A stretch of 64,000 nt of DNA from an uncultured Paracoccaceae bacterium (GCA_947499715.1 CANMPL010000002.1:186001-250000), one strand, 5' to 3'. Shown: positions 8,978-18,163, counted from the first letter of the stretch. Numbers and translations are program-made. The notes: a model not told the origin generated them from the letters alone.

Positions 8978-9937
8978 CTAGCGGAATTCGCCGGCGAACT
9001 CTTCAACCTTTGCCAGGCCGTCAGCGGTGACGAAGCCGGGGCCAGAGTTGATGTTGTTGCCCGGCAGAACGCCGTAGCGGTCCCAGTTCGCCAGGATCAC
9101 GACAGGCATGTAAGCCTGCAGGAATGGCTGCTGGTCGATACCCCAGATGATGGTGCCGTCCTTGATGCCGTTCACGATCTCTTCGCCAAGGTCAAAGGTG
9201 CCAAAGTGGATGTCACCGGCCATGCCGTTTTCCTGCAGCGCAGCGATTGTTGGGTCAGCCGAAACCGGGCCCAGCGTCAGGATGCCGTCAACGTCAGGGT
9301 TGGCTGACAGATAAGCCAGAACCTTGTTCTTGATTTCCGCAGGGTCTGTACCGCTGTCCATCATCGCGTCGCCCAGCTCGATGCCAAGACCATCCGCGTA
9401 ACCGCGGCAACGCTCGCCCACGGTGGGCTGCTGAATGGCGTGGTTCACGCAAAGGAACTTCGTCACACCTTCGCCTGCAGCACGCTGACCGGCGGCAAAG
9501 CCTGCGTCATATTCGGGCTGGCCGACATACATCAGTGCGCCCACTTCGCGCGCCTGCTCTGGCGTACCGGTGTTCATGATGATGACGTCGATGCCCTGAT
9601 CCACGGCCGCCGAGATTGGGCCCTGCAGAACGTCATAGTCAGCCAATGTGGTGATGATACCGTCGGGCGCGGAGGCTGTTGCCTGCTCGATGATACGTGC
9701 CATATCGGCGATGTCGCCGGTTGGGGGGTTACGGTACTCGACGTTTACGCCGACCTGCTCACCCGCCAGGGCGATGCCGTTTTTGATTGTGTTCCACCAT
9801 GTGTCGCTGTCAGGCGCGTGGCTCACCAGAACATACGTTAGGTCGCCGTGGCCGTCAGCGGACGCTGTGGTTGCTGTGACAAATGGGGCTGCTGCAACGG
9901 ATGCGGCCAGCGCCAGTGTCTTGATAGTCGATTTCAT
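8978..9937 (-). CDS. Sugar (probably inositol) ABC transporter substrate-binding protein
   Basis: A 319-residue periplasmic binding protein. It has a signal peptide of about 27 residues (MKSTIKTLALAASVAAAPFV... ASADG) followed by the two-lobed RbsB-type fold (LTYVLVSHAPDSDTWWN, GIITTLADYDVLQGPI, GTFDLGEEIVNGIKDG). It is the first gene of the transporter operon and is divergent from the LacI-type regulator. The 22-base operator at 10011-10032 sits in the shared promoter region. Inositol is inferred as substrate from the neighbours, not from binding-site residues. Confidence 0.9.
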   Translation of the reverse strand: MKSTIKTLALAASVAAAPFVTATTASADGHGDLTYVLVSHAPDSDTWWNTIKNGIALAGEQVGVNVEYRNPPTGDIADMARIIEQATASAPDGIITTLADYDVLQGPISAAVDQGIDVIIMNTGTPEQAREVGALMYVGQPEYDAGFAAGQRAAGEGVTKFLCVNHAIQQPTVGERCRGYADGLGIELGDAMMDSGTDPAEIKNKVLAYLSANPDVDGILTLGPVSADPTIAALQENGMAGDIHFGTFDLGEEIVNGIKDGTIIWGIDQQPFLQAYMPVVILANWDRYGVLPGNNINSGPGFVTADGLAKVEEFAGEFR

Positions 9938-10010
9938 AATATCACTCCCTGTTTTGTGGCCAAGGCGGTCGCCCGTTTCGGCCCAAGATCAGAGAAACAC
10001 GATTCGGATT

Positions 10011-10032
10011 TTTTTGCAACCGGTTGCAAAAA
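10011..10032. promoter_or_regulatory. LacI-type operator between transporter and regulator
   Basis: Perfect 22-base palindrome: TTTTT, core GCAACCGGTTGC, AAAAA. It lies between the divergent binding-protein gene and the LacI-family gene. The central CG and the form are typical of LacI-family sites. The same core occurs again at 14351-14368, and I saw no further copy in the window. Confidence 0.88.
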
Positions 10033-10104
10033 GTGTTATTGGTCGAGGGGGTGCGCAAATGTGGATGCTGCGGTAGAAGGGAACGGGGCGAGGGTTGGGA
10101 AGAT

Positions 10105-11109
10105 ATGGCGGCAACGCTAAAAGATGTGGCGATACGGGCCGGGGTTTCGCGATCTGCGGTGTCGCGCACGTTCACGGACGGTGCCTCTGTTTCGCCAAAA
10201 ATGCGCAAAAAGGTGCAGAAAGCTGCAGCTGAGCTGGGTTATCGCCCCAATGCGCTTGCGTCTTCGCTGACCACAGGCCGGACCAAGATGATTGGTCTGA
10301 TCAGCAATAACTTTCACAACCCGATTTTTCTGACGGTGTTTGATCGGTTTACGCGGGCGTTACAGGAACGCGGCCTACGGCCATTGCTGGTCAATCTCAG
10401 CGATGAAACCGATCCGCAAAGCTCTGTTCAGATGATGCGGCAATATTCAGTTGATGGGGTGATCGTTGCGTCATCCACCCTATCCCCTGATTTTTCCAAG
10501 GCTTTTCGCGACGCAGGTGTGCCGGTGGTGCATACCTTTGGGCGGCACGCGACAAACCCGCACGTGCATGTGGTGGGCATTGATAACGTGGAATGCGGGC
10601 GGATGGCGGCGCGGGCCTTGGTGGCGCGCGGTCATCGACGCGTTGCGTTTCTGGGCGGGCCAGAGGCAGCAACATCGACGCAGGACCGTTATCAAGGCTT
10701 CATGACCGAGATGGCCAAACATCCAAAGGTCAAGACGACGTATTCCTTTGCGGACGACTATTCTTTTGAAGCGGGCCGGGCAGAGATGCAGCGCCTGCTA
10801 CAAGGCACGATGGCAGAGGCCTATTTCTGCGGCGATGACGTCTTGTCGATTGGCGTGCTGTCCGCCGTGCGCGATGCTGGGCTGAAGGTGCCAGAGGATA
10901 TTGGCATCATCGGCCTGAACGACATGGAAATGGCGGGCTGGGCCAATATCGACCTGACCACAATTCGCCAACCCATCGGGCAGATTATTAACAGCTCGGT
11001 AGAGCTGATTGCCGCCATGTTGGACGACCCCGGTCGTTACCCCGAGGCGCGCCTGTTTCCTTGCGATGTGGTGGAACGGGGCACATTGCGCCCCGTCCCT
11101 GACCCTTAG
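10105..11109 (+). CDS. LacI-family transcriptional regulator of the inositol genes
   Basis: A 334-residue repressor-type protein. The N-terminal helix-turn-helix is LKDVAIRAGVSRSAVSRTFT, followed by a hinge (YRPNALASSLTTGRTKMIGLI) and a periplasmic-binding-protein-like effector domain. The frame opens at 10024 inside the operator; the ATG at 10105 gives the canonical LacI N-terminus and is chosen. The operator just upstream suggests self-control as well as control of the divergent transporter and, through the second copy, of the iol genes. The inducer would be inositol or a breakdown product; this is inferred. It is not related to the DeoR-type IolR of Bacillus. Confidence 0.9.
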   Translation: MAATLKDVAIRAGVSRSAVSRTFTDGASVSPKMRKKVQKAAAELGYRPNALASSLTTGRTKMIGLISNNFHNPIFLTVFDRFTRALQERGLRPLLVNLSDETDPQSSVQMMRQYSVDGVIVASSTLSPDFSKAFRDAGVPVVHTFGRHATNPHVHVVGIDNVECGRMAARALVARGHRRVAFLGGPEAATSTQDRYQGFMTEMAKHPKVKTTYSFADDYSFEAGRAEMQRLLQGTMAEAYFCGDDVLSIGVLSAVRDAGLKVPEDIGIIGLNDMEMAGWANIDLTTIRQPIGQIINSSVELIAAMLDDPGRYPEARLFPCDVVERGTLRPVPDP

Positions 11110-11110
11110 G

Positions 11111-11150
11111 CTTTCTTTGGTTCTTAAATATCCCCGCCGGAGGCTCCGGC
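11111..11150 (+). repeat. Intergenic hairpin repeat, copy 1
   Basis: Forty bases starting CTTTCTTTGG and ending in the hairpin GCCGGAGGCTCCGGC. It differs from copy 2 at 18164-18203 at only two positions. It sits just after the stop codon of the regulator gene and may also act as its terminator, although no T-tract follows the stem. Confidence 0.75.
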
Positions 11151-11178
11151 GCGGGCAACCTGCAGGAGCGCCGGCGTG

Positions 11179-12312
11179 TTAACGAAACATTGGCGGGCGG
11201 GCATCGACCCATGCGCCGTTCTGCTTGGCCGATGCCACGGCCTGATGCACCGCGGCCATGGACCGGACGCCATCTTCTGCCGTGGGCAAGCCATCGCGGG
11301 TCTCGCCCCGGATTGTAGCGGCCAGATCGACATAGATATTGGCCACAGCAAGGGGAAAGCCTTCGGGGTGGGCGATAGCGACGCGGCTTAGGCGTGCGGC
11401 TTCGTCCGACAGGCTGCCTTCGCCCTTTTCCATGATCTGCGTGCGACCCCCGACAGGTGTGTAGAAAACCTGGTTGGGCTGTTCTGACGCCCAGCGCAAA
11501 CCGCCGGTTTCGCCAAAGACCTGAATGTCGAACCCGTGCTGCCGCCCGATGGCAACAGAGCTGGTCCAAAGCCGCCCAACGGTGCCGCCAGACATGCGGA
11601 AATTGACCATCGCATCGTCTTCCAGCGTGCGGCTGGCAATCGTGCTGGCAAAGTCGGCGGACAGTTTTTCAACCTCATCGCCCACGATAAAGCTCGCCAT
11701 ATGCAAGGCGTGGATACCGCAGTCTGCGAACTGTCCCGACACACCCGCCATCGCCGGGTCATAGCGCCAGCGGACGCGGGGATTATCGGCATCGGTGGCG
11801 TCGCCGTGGTGGCCGTGGCTAAAGCTGGTGACGACAAGGCGGACCTTGCCGACCTGACCCGTGCGGACCATTTCGCGCATCTCGCGCACCATCGGATAGG
11901 CGCTATAACAGTAGTTCACGGCACAGGTTTTGCCCGAGGCTGCGGCGATCTTCACGATCTCTTCGCCTTCTTCCACTGTCATGGTCATCGGCTTTTCACA
12001 CAGCACGTTGAACCCCGCCTCAAGGAAGGCTTTGGTGATCTCAAAATGCGTCGAATTCGGCGTGGCGACGGTGACCAGATCGACGCGGTCATCGCGACCC
12101 TTTTCGCCTGCAAGCATCTCTTGCCAATTGCCATAGGCGCGGTCCGGGGCGACGCCCAGTTCCTGCGCATAGGCGCGGCCCGCGTCGGCGTCGTGGTCCA
12201 GCGCGCCTGCGGCCAGAACAAAGTTGCCATCAGCTTGCGCACCAAGACGGTGGGCCGGTCCGATCTGACTGCCTTTGCCGCCGCCAATCATACCCCAGTT
12301 GAGCTTTTTCAT
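11179..12312 (-). CDS. Gfo/Idh/MocA-family oxidoreductase, inositol cluster
   Basis: A 377-residue NAD(P)-dependent dehydrogenase. The Rossmann motif is GMIGGGKGSQIGPAH near the N-terminus, and the family catalytic segment is CEKPMTMT, with the usual EKP lysine; GQFADCGIHALHM follows in the second domain. The ATG at 12312 is used, since codons further upstream overlap the preceding gene. It is the last of three minus-strand genes that start at the operator 14351-14368. A role as a second inositol or inosose dehydrogenase (for example for scyllo- or chiro-inositol) is likely, but the substrate cannot be read from the sequence. Confidence 0.85.
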   Translation of the reverse strand: MKKLNWGMIGGGKGSQIGPAHRLGAQADGNFVLAAGALDHDADAGRAYAQELGVAPDRAYGNWQEMLAGEKGRDDRVDLVTVATPNSTHFEITKAFLEAGFNVLCEKPMTMTVEEGEEIVKIAAASGKTCAVNYCYSAYPMVREMREMVRTGQVGKVRLVVTSFSHGHHGDATDADNPRVRWRYDPAMAGVSGQFADCGIHALHMASFIVGDEVEKLSADFASTIASRTLEDDAMVNFRMSGGTVGRLWTSSVAIGRQHGFDIQVFGETGGLRWASEQPNQVFYTPVGGRTQIMEKGEGSLSDEAARLSRVAIAHPEGFPLAVANIYVDLAATIRGETRDGLPTAEDGVRSMAAVHQAVASAKQNGAWVDARPPMFR

Positions 12313-12323
12313 CGTCTTAATCC

Positions 12324-13214
12324 TTAGAAACCAATGGATTGCAGGTAGGTGCGGTTGGCGATGGCATCGCCCAGCGTATCGGTGCCCAAGGTTGGGTCGC
12401 AGTCCTGTTCGACCGTACACCAGCCGTCAAAACCAGCATCCAGCAGCACTTGGCGGACGGACGGGAAATCAACATCGCCTTGGCCCAGATTGCAGAAGAT
12501 ACCTTGCCCGCAGGCGGTGTAGAAGTCGGTGCGGTTCTTGACTACATCGGCTTTGACGGCAGGGTCGATATCCTTGAAGTGCATATAGGATATGCGGTCA
12601 ATGTGACGCTTCATAAAGGCCACGGGATCAAAGCCTGCATAAGAATGATGCCCGGTATCAAAACAGATCTTGAGGATGCTTTCATCGACCTCTGACAGCA
12701 GACGCTCAAGCTCTGGCTCGAAGTCAATGAAGCCAGCCGCATGGGCGTGCATCCCCACGGTCAAACCGTATTCTTCGGCCCCCATTTTGGCGATGGTGGC
12801 GATGCGGTCGCGGTAGGCGGTCCATTCGGCATTGTCCATCTGCTCGGCCTCGGATGCGCGGCCCGCGGTGGGCGCGCGACGGGGCGAGATGCTGTCAATC
12901 AACACCAGATGCTGCGCGCCGTGGGCCACGAGTGCCTTGCAGGTGCGCACCGATCCATCCATCACATCGTCCCATGCGGCGGGGTCATGGAAGGGGCGGA
13001 ACACAACGCCGCCGATCAACGTCTGGCCGAATTCATCCAGCGCCTCGCCCAGTTCTACGGGATCTTCGGGCATAAAGCCGACGGGCCCTAATTCGATGCC
13101 GGTATAGCCCGCCGATTGGCACTGGCGCAGCACTTCGCGCCACGCGGGGTTGCGCGGGTCATTTGCAAATTCCACGCCCCAAGAGCAGGGCGCATTTCCG
13201 ATGGTGATGGTCAT
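12324..13214 (-). CDS. iolE: TIM-barrel protein, probable inosose dehydratase
   Basis: A 296-residue protein of the xylose-isomerase-like TIM-barrel family. The C-terminal half (ICFDTGHHSYAGFDP, YMHFKDIDP, GQGDVDFPSVRQVLLDAG, WCTVEQDCDP) resembles IolE, which dehydrates 2-keto-myo-inositol to the 1,2-dione. His, Asp and Glu residues in these blocks could bind the metal. No other iolE candidate lies in the cluster, so this gene probably fills that step. It is co-oriented with, and 10-11 bases from, both flanking oxidoreductase genes. A different isomerase or epimerase role remains possible. Confidence 0.75.
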   Translation of the reverse strand: MTITIGNAPCSWGVEFANDPRNPAWREVLRQCQSAGYTGIELGPVGFMPEDPVELGEALDEFGQTLIGGVVFRPFHDPAAWDDVMDGSVRTCKALVAHGAQHLVLIDSISPRRAPTAGRASEAEQMDNAEWTAYRDRIATIAKMGAEEYGLTVGMHAHAAGFIDFEPELERLLSEVDESILKICFDTGHHSYAGFDPVAFMKRHIDRISYMHFKDIDPAVKADVVKNRTDFYTACGQGIFCNLGQGDVDFPSVRQVLLDAGFDGWCTVEQDCDPTLGTDTLGDAIANRTYLQSIGF

Positions 13215-13224
13215 GTGGATGTCC

Positions 13225-14325
13225 TTAGCTAGAGACGTCTTGCCACTGCCCGCTTTGGGCAGATTTCCGCATGGCGTCAATCACATGGTAAACGGAAAGC
13301 CCATCCGCAAAGGTGGGCCAGATGTCGGTTTTGGTGGCGATGGCCTGCAAGAAATCGCGGGCCTCGATGATGATCTGGTCTTGGTAACCGGTGCCGTGGC
13401 CGGGACCTTGGCAGAAGGGTAGGTAATCGGGGTGCGCGGGGCCGGTCAGGATCTTGGTAAAGCCGCGCTGCGCCTCTGGTGCGTCAGATAGATAAAGGTG
13501 GATCGCATTCTGATCCTCTTGATCGAACCTGATCGCGCCTTTGGTTCCCGTGACTTCATAGGCGTAGCCCATCTTGCGGCCCGTCGCGACGCGGCTGAAA
13601 TGCATCTGCCCCAGCGTGCCGTTCGCAAAGCGGCACATCATTTGCGCCTGGTCGTCATTGGTAACGGTGCCGCCGGGGCGGTCGGTATGGACAGTTTCGA
13701 TCGCCGCGACGAGGGACGAAATCGGACCGAGGAGCGCCAGCGCGCAGTTGATCATATGGGGCGAGAGATCGCCGACAGTGCCGTTGGCGTCCCCGTCGGT
13801 GCGCCATGTGGCGGGCGCGGTCGGATCGGCATAGAAATCCTCGGTATGTTCGCCACGAAACCATGTCACGTCGCCGATGACACCATCCGCGATCAGTTTC
13901 CGCGCATATTGGGTGGCGGGTGTGCGAACGTAGTTGTAGCCGACCATATTGATCACGCTCGCGGCTTGGGCGGCTTGCGTCATCGCAATGGCGTCTTCAA
14001 TCGTCGCACCCATCGGCTTTTCACACATGACCGGCTTGCCAAGGGCAAAGGCGGCTTCGGCAATCGCGCGGTGGGTGGCTTGCGGGCTGGCGATCACGAT
14101 GGCCTCTACCGCGGGGTCATTGACCAGCACCTGCCAATCGTGGGTCGCGCGCGCAAAGCCGAATGCTGTGCGATATTTCTCGGCCGACTCAGCGCTGCTG
14201 GCGCAGACCATTTCAAGCCGGGGCCGCAGATCCGTGTCAAAGACCGCGCCCACCGCGGCCATCGCGACCGCATGGGCCTTACCCATATAGCCACCGCCGA
14301 CGATACCAATGCCAATCTCTGCCAT
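13225..14325 (-). CDS. Gfo/Idh/MocA-family oxidoreductase (inositol dehydrogenase-like)
   Basis: A 366-residue dehydrogenase with Rossmann motif GIVGGGYMGKAHA, the family motif CEKPMGAT and the second-domain segment DLSPHMINCALAL. The ATG at 14325 is chosen; the frame runs upstream through the operator but would not be translated from there. It is the first gene of the leftward iol operon, divergent from iolD, under the palindrome at 14351-14368. Together with iolG (19.1 kb) and the gene at 11.2 kb it makes three such enzymes in one cluster, which suggests that several inositol isomers or methyl-inositols are used. Confidence 0.85.
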   Translation of the reverse strand: MAEIGIGIVGGGYMGKAHAVAMAAVGAVFDTDLRPRLEMVCASSAESAEKYRTAFGFARATHDWQVLVNDPAVEAIVIASPQATHRAIAEAAFALGKPVMCEKPMGATIEDAIAMTQAAQAASVINMVGYNYVRTPATQYARKLIADGVIGDVTWFRGEHTEDFYADPTAPATWRTDGDANGTVGDLSPHMINCALALLGPISSLVAAIETVHTDRPGGTVTNDDQAQMMCRFANGTLGQMHFSRVATGRKMGYAYEVTGTKGAIRFDQEDQNAIHLYLSDAPEAQRGFTKILTGPAHPDYLPFCQGPGHGTGYQDQIIIEARDFLQAIATKTDIWPTFADGLSVYHVIDAMRKSAQSGQWQDVSS

Positions 14326-14350
14326 TTTAGGGCGCCTTCTTGAAAATCGG

Positions 14351-14368
14351 TTTGCAACCGGTTGCAAA
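14351..14368. promoter_or_regulatory. LacI-type operator between the two iol operons
   Basis: Perfect 18-base palindrome TTTGCAACCGGTTGCAAA, with the same core as the 22-base site at 10011-10032. It lies between the divergent first genes of the leftward and rightward iol operons, so one regulator could repress both. Confidence 0.88.
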
Positions 14369-14429
14369 ATGAGTAACCTCAGAATCAAACCTGCGCAAGT
14401 GGGAACGCGCAATCGGGGAATCTAGGATC

Positions 14430-16295
14430 ATGACGACCAACACAATACGCCTGACCGTGGCGCAGGCCATCATTCGCTATCTTGATGCACAATTCATTGT
14501 GGTCGATGGGCAGGAATGGCGCCTGTGTGGTGGTGGCTTCGGGATCTTTGGCCATGGTAATGTCACCTGTCTGGGCGAGGCGTTATATGATCATCGTGAC
14601 ACGCTGCCGCTTTATCGCGGCCAGAATGAGCAAAGCATGGGATTCGCGGCGGCGGGCTATGCCAAGCAGTGGCTGCGCCAGCGATTCATGTTTTGCACTG
14701 CAAGCGCGGGGCCCGGCACAGCGAACCTGTTGACCGCCAGCGCGTTGGCCCATGCCAACCGCCTGCCAATGCTGATGTTATGTGGCGATGCCTATACAAC
14801 GCGTCTGCCCGATCCGGTGTTGCAGCAGATGGAACATTTCAATGACCCGACGTTGGGCGTGAACGACGCGTTCAAGGCAGTGACCCGCTATTGGGATCGG
14901 ATCACCCATCCCGCCCAGATCATTCAGTCGCTACCTAACGCGCTGGCGACCATGCTGGACCCTGCCGATTGCGGGCCTGCCTTTGTCGGCCTGCCGCAGG
15001 ATGTGCAGGGCTGGGCCTATGATTACCCCGCCGAGATGTTTGAAAAGAAGGTGCATCGCATTCGCCGCGTGACACCGGACGCGGACGAGGTCGCCGATGC
15101 AGTTGCGGCGATCAAGGCCGCCAAGCGCCCGATGATCATTGCTGGCGGTGGCGTGCAGTATTCTGGCGCGGTGGCCGAATTGACCGCCTTTGCCGAAACG
15201 CATGGCATCCCGGTCGTAGAGACCATCGCGGGCCGCGCCAATCTGGTGGACACCCATCCGCTAAACATCGGGCCGATTGGCGTGACGGGGTCAGACAGCG
15301 CCAATGCCATCGCAGAGCAAGCGGATGTCATCCTGTCGGTCGGCTGCCGCTTGCAGGATTTTACCACCGGGTCATGGACTGCATTTGCCAAGGACGCACA
15401 AATCATCGGGTTGAACGCGGGCCGCCATGATGCGGGCAAGCACCGGTCTTTGCCGGTGGTGGGGGACGCCAAGCTGGGCCTTCTTGCTTTGACTGCGTCG
15501 CTCGGCGGCTGGACTGCAAATACGTCTTGGGTCGAGACGGCCACGGCAGAGCGCGTCAAGTGGAACGATTACGTCGCCGAAAACGTCAAGCCGGGCAACC
15601 GGCCCAACAGCTATGCGCAGGCGATTGGCACTGTGAACGCATTGTGCGATCCACGCGACCGTGTCGTGGCCGCGGCTGGGGGCTTACCGGCAGAGGTCAC
15701 GGCAAACTGGCGCACGCTGGATGTTGGCACGGTCGACGTCGAGTTTGGATTTTCCTGCATGGGTTACGAGATCGCCGGTGCATGGGGCGCGCGAATTGCA
15801 CAAAGCGAACGCGAGCCGGGCCAGGACACCATCACGTTCTGCGGCGATGGCAGCTATCTGATGCTGAATTCGGATATTTATTCGTCGGTTCTGACGGGCA
15901 AGAAGCTGATTGTGATGCTGCTGGACAATGGTGGCTTTGCCGTCATCAACAAGCTGCAAAACAACACCGGCAATGAAAGTTTCAACAATCTGATTGCCGA
16001 TACGCCGACAGCGACACATCAATTTGGCGTGGATTTTGAGGCCCATGCTGCAGCCATGGGCGCAACTGCTGAAACTGTCGCCAACCCCGCAGAACTGGGC
16101 GAGGCGTTCAAGCGCGCAAAAGCCAGCGACAAGACCTATGTGATCGTCATGAAGGTCGATCCCTACGAAGGCTGGACGACCCAAGGCCATTCGTGGTGGG
16201 AGGTTGGCACACCTGAAGTGACGGATAATGCCAAGGTCGCCGCGGCCCATAAGGACGTTGAGTCCAGCCGCGCCAAGCAGCGGAAAGGCGTCTGA
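14430..16295 (+). CDS. iolD: 3D-(3,5/4)-trihydroxycyclohexane-1,2-dione hydrolase
   Basis: ThDP-dependent enzyme that opens the inositol ring to 5-deoxy-glucuronate. The protein has the three domains of the ThDP decarboxylase family: a catalytic glutamate in YRGQNEQSMGFA (Glu67), a central domain (ANAIAEQADVILSVGCRLQDF), and the ThDP/Mg motif GDGSYLML ending LLDNGG in the C-terminal domain. At 621 residues it has normal IolD length, longer than acetolactate synthase. It is the first gene of the rightward operon and its stop overlaps the start of iolC (TGATG). Confidence 0.95.
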   Translation: MTTNTIRLTVAQAIIRYLDAQFIVVDGQEWRLCGGGFGIFGHGNVTCLGEALYDHRDTLPLYRGQNEQSMGFAAAGYAKQWLRQRFMFCTASAGPGTANLLTASALAHANRLPMLMLCGDAYTTRLPDPVLQQMEHFNDPTLGVNDAFKAVTRYWDRITHPAQIIQSLPNALATMLDPADCGPAFVGLPQDVQGWAYDYPAEMFEKKVHRIRRVTPDADEVADAVAAIKAAKRPMIIAGGGVQYSGAVAELTAFAETHGIPVVETIAGRANLVDTHPLNIGPIGVTGSDSANAIAEQADVILSVGCRLQDFTTGSWTAFAKDAQIIGLNAGRHDAGKHRSLPVVGDAKLGLLALTASLGGWTANTSWVETATAERVKWNDYVAENVKPGNRPNSYAQAIGTVNALCDPRDRVVAAAGGLPAEVTANWRTLDVGTVDVEFGFSCMGYEIAGAWGARIAQSEREPGQDTITFCGDGSYLMLNSDIYSSVLTGKKLIVMLLDNGGFAVINKLQNNTGNESFNNLIADTPTATHQFGVDFEAHAAAMGATAETVANPAELGEAFKRAKASDKTYVIVMKVDPYEGWTTQGHSWWEVGTPEVTDNAKVAAAHKDVESSRAKQRKGV

Positions 16296-17272
16296 TGAAC
16301 GCGCTGGAGGGCATCAAGGGCAACCGCTTCGTCGTGGTCGGGCGCGTGGGGATGGACTTGTTCCCAGCCCCCGGTATCGCGACCGAGGACGCCGATAGCT
16401 TCACGGCGGACATGGGCGGATCATCGGCCAATATCGCCGCAGGCATCGTCAAGCTGGGCGGGCAGGCGTCGCTTGTCACCCGCGTGTCGGATGATGCAGT
16501 CGGTCGGTTTTGCGTCAATAAGCTGCATCACTATGGTGTCGATACGACCTATGTGACGCCCGAAGGTGGCGAGGCGCGCAACTCACTTGCCCTGTACGAA
16601 AGCCGGGTCGCGGGACATCAGTCGGTGATATACCGGAATGGGGCTGCGGATTTTGAGATGACCGTGGCGGATGTTGAAGCTGTCGACTACAGCCAATTCA
16701 CGGCTTTGGTTACTGCGGGCACCGTTTTCGCGGCAGAGCCATCCCGCACGGCCGCCTTTCGCGCTTTTGAATTGGCCCACGCTGCGGGCCTGCCCGTCAT
16801 ATTCGACGTCGACTATCGCCCCTATAGCTGGCCTTCGCCAGAGGTCGCGGCTGATGTGTTGTCACGTGCGGGCGCCTTGTCGGACGTGATCGTCGGCAAT
16901 GATGAAGAATTCGGGTTTATGGCCGGTGGCATTGAAAAGGGTCTGGCAAAGGCCCGCGAACTGGCGAAATCCTCGGCCCAGATCGTGGTCTATAAGATGG
17001 GCGAACATGGCGCTGTGACCTTCGCCGAAGGCCGCGAGACCCGCACCGGGATCTACCGTGTCGACGCGCTCAAACCGACCGGCGCTGGAGATAGCTTTAT
17101 GGCAGGCATGCTCAGTTCCATTGCTGGCGGGCATGATCTGAAAACGGCCGTGCTGCGCGGATCTGCCTGTGCGGCAATCGTCGTGGCAAAGCCCGGTTGC
17201 GCCCCGGCCATGCCTGATACACAAGCGCTCACGGCCTTTTTGGCCAGCCATCCCGGCCCGTCCGAGACCTGA
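16295..17272 (+). CDS. iolC: 5-dehydro-2-deoxygluconokinase
   Basis: PfkB/ribokinase-family kinase that phosphorylates 2-deoxy-5-keto-gluconate. Seen motifs are FVVVGRVGMDLFP at the N-terminus, GGSSANIAAGIVKLG near residue 36 and the catalytic KPTGAGDSFMAGML near the C-terminus, with the aspartate of GAGD as base. At 325 residues it is the plain kinase and lacks the extra aldolase-like DUF2090 domain that many proteobacterial IolC proteins carry. A separate aldolase gene (iolJ) two genes downstream supplies that activity. Translation is coupled to iolD by TGATG. Confidence 0.93.
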   Translation: MNALEGIKGNRFVVVGRVGMDLFPAPGIATEDADSFTADMGGSSANIAAGIVKLGGQASLVTRVSDDAVGRFCVNKLHHYGVDTTYVTPEGGEARNSLALYESRVAGHQSVIYRNGAADFEMTVADVEAVDYSQFTALVTAGTVFAAEPSRTAAFRAFELAHAAGLPVIFDVDYRPYSWPSPEVAADVLSRAGALSDVIVGNDEEFGFMAGGIEKGLAKARELAKSSAQIVVYKMGEHGAVTFAEGRETRTGIYRVDALKPTGAGDSFMAGMLSSIAGGHDLKTAVLRGSACAAIVVAKPGCAPAMPDTQALTAFLASHPGPSET

Positions 17273-17284
17273 AAGGAAACGCGT

Positions 17285-18139
17285 ATGCATATCGCGCCCC
17301 ATGACAACCAGAACAAACCGATTGTCGACGCTGATGATCCGACCGTGCCGTTGAATTATTTCAACATCGTCAAACTCAAGGCGGGTCAGACCTTTGAATA
17401 TCAGGTGCCGGGGTATGAAACCTGCGTTGTGCCCGCGACAGGGACCGTCGATGTGGACGTCGAAGGCGTGGCGTTCGCCAGCCTTGGCAATCGCGGCACC
17501 GACGTTTGGGACGGTGAGCCTGAAGGCGTCTATGTGCCGGTAGGGGCCAAGGTCACGCTGACTTGCACGGTCGACACTGAAACTTTTATCGCCGGTGCGA
17601 AATACGACAAGGTGCTGGATCCCTTTGACGTGCGCGTGGGCGGCATCGACAAGGTGCAATACGGGTCCGACGACACCAAGACGCACCGCAAAATCAAACA
17701 TATTCTGGGTCAACAGCAGCACGACAAAGTGGGGCGCTTGCTTGTCTCAGAGCTTTTCACTGTGGGCCAAGGCGGTTGGTCAGGGTTTCCGGCGCATAAG
17801 CACGACACCGACCGCAAGGACGAGGCAGGCAACATCATTGAAACCCGCCATGATGAAACCTACAACTTTCGCTTCCGCCCCAACCACGGCTCTGGCGTGC
17901 AGATCATCCAGCACGAAGAGGGCAAACCCGGCGACGCTTTCCAGTTGATGGACCGCTCGACCATCATGTTGGGTAGCGGTTACCACCCCTGTGTCGTGAT
18001 GCCCGGCTACGAGATGTACTACTTCACGATTCTGGGCGGGTTGAGCCAGCGCAGCCTCGTGCAGTTCTTTCAGCCCACCCATGCCTACCAGATCGAGACG
18101 ATCCCCGGCATCAAGGATATGGTCGCCAAATTCAAATAG
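17285..18139 (+). CDS. iolB: 5-deoxy-glucuronate isomerase
   Basis: Converts 5-deoxy-glucuronate to 2-deoxy-5-keto-gluconate, the substrate of IolC. The 284-residue protein is a double cupin; metal-binding-type histidines and glutamate appear in GWSGFPAHKHDTD and ETYNFRF, and HPCVVMPGYEMYYFTI fits the family. An AAGGAAA ribosome-binding site precedes the ATG, twelve bases after iolC. Residues between the two cupin halves include the HRKIKHILGQQ segment typical of IolB. Confidence 0.93.
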   Translation: MHIAPHDNQNKPIVDADDPTVPLNYFNIVKLKAGQTFEYQVPGYETCVVPATGTVDVDVEGVAFASLGNRGTDVWDGEPEGVYVPVGAKVTLTCTVDTETFIAGAKYDKVLDPFDVRVGGIDKVQYGSDDTKTHRKIKHILGQQQHDKVGRLLVSELFTVGQGGWSGFPAHKHDTDRKDEAGNIIETRHDETYNFRFRPNHGSGVQIIQHEEGKPGDAFQLMDRSTIMLGSGYHPCVVMPGYEMYYFTILGGLSQRSLVQFFQPTHAYQIETIPGIKDMVAKFK

Positions 18140-18163
18140 GCCCGTGGCGGGGCGCATCCCCTG

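Noticed and set aside
11536-14343. Long plus-strand frames of 263 and 281 codons opposite the iol oxidoreductases
   Set aside because: They are antisense to genes with clear Gfo/Idh/MocA and TIM-barrel motifs and show none of their own.
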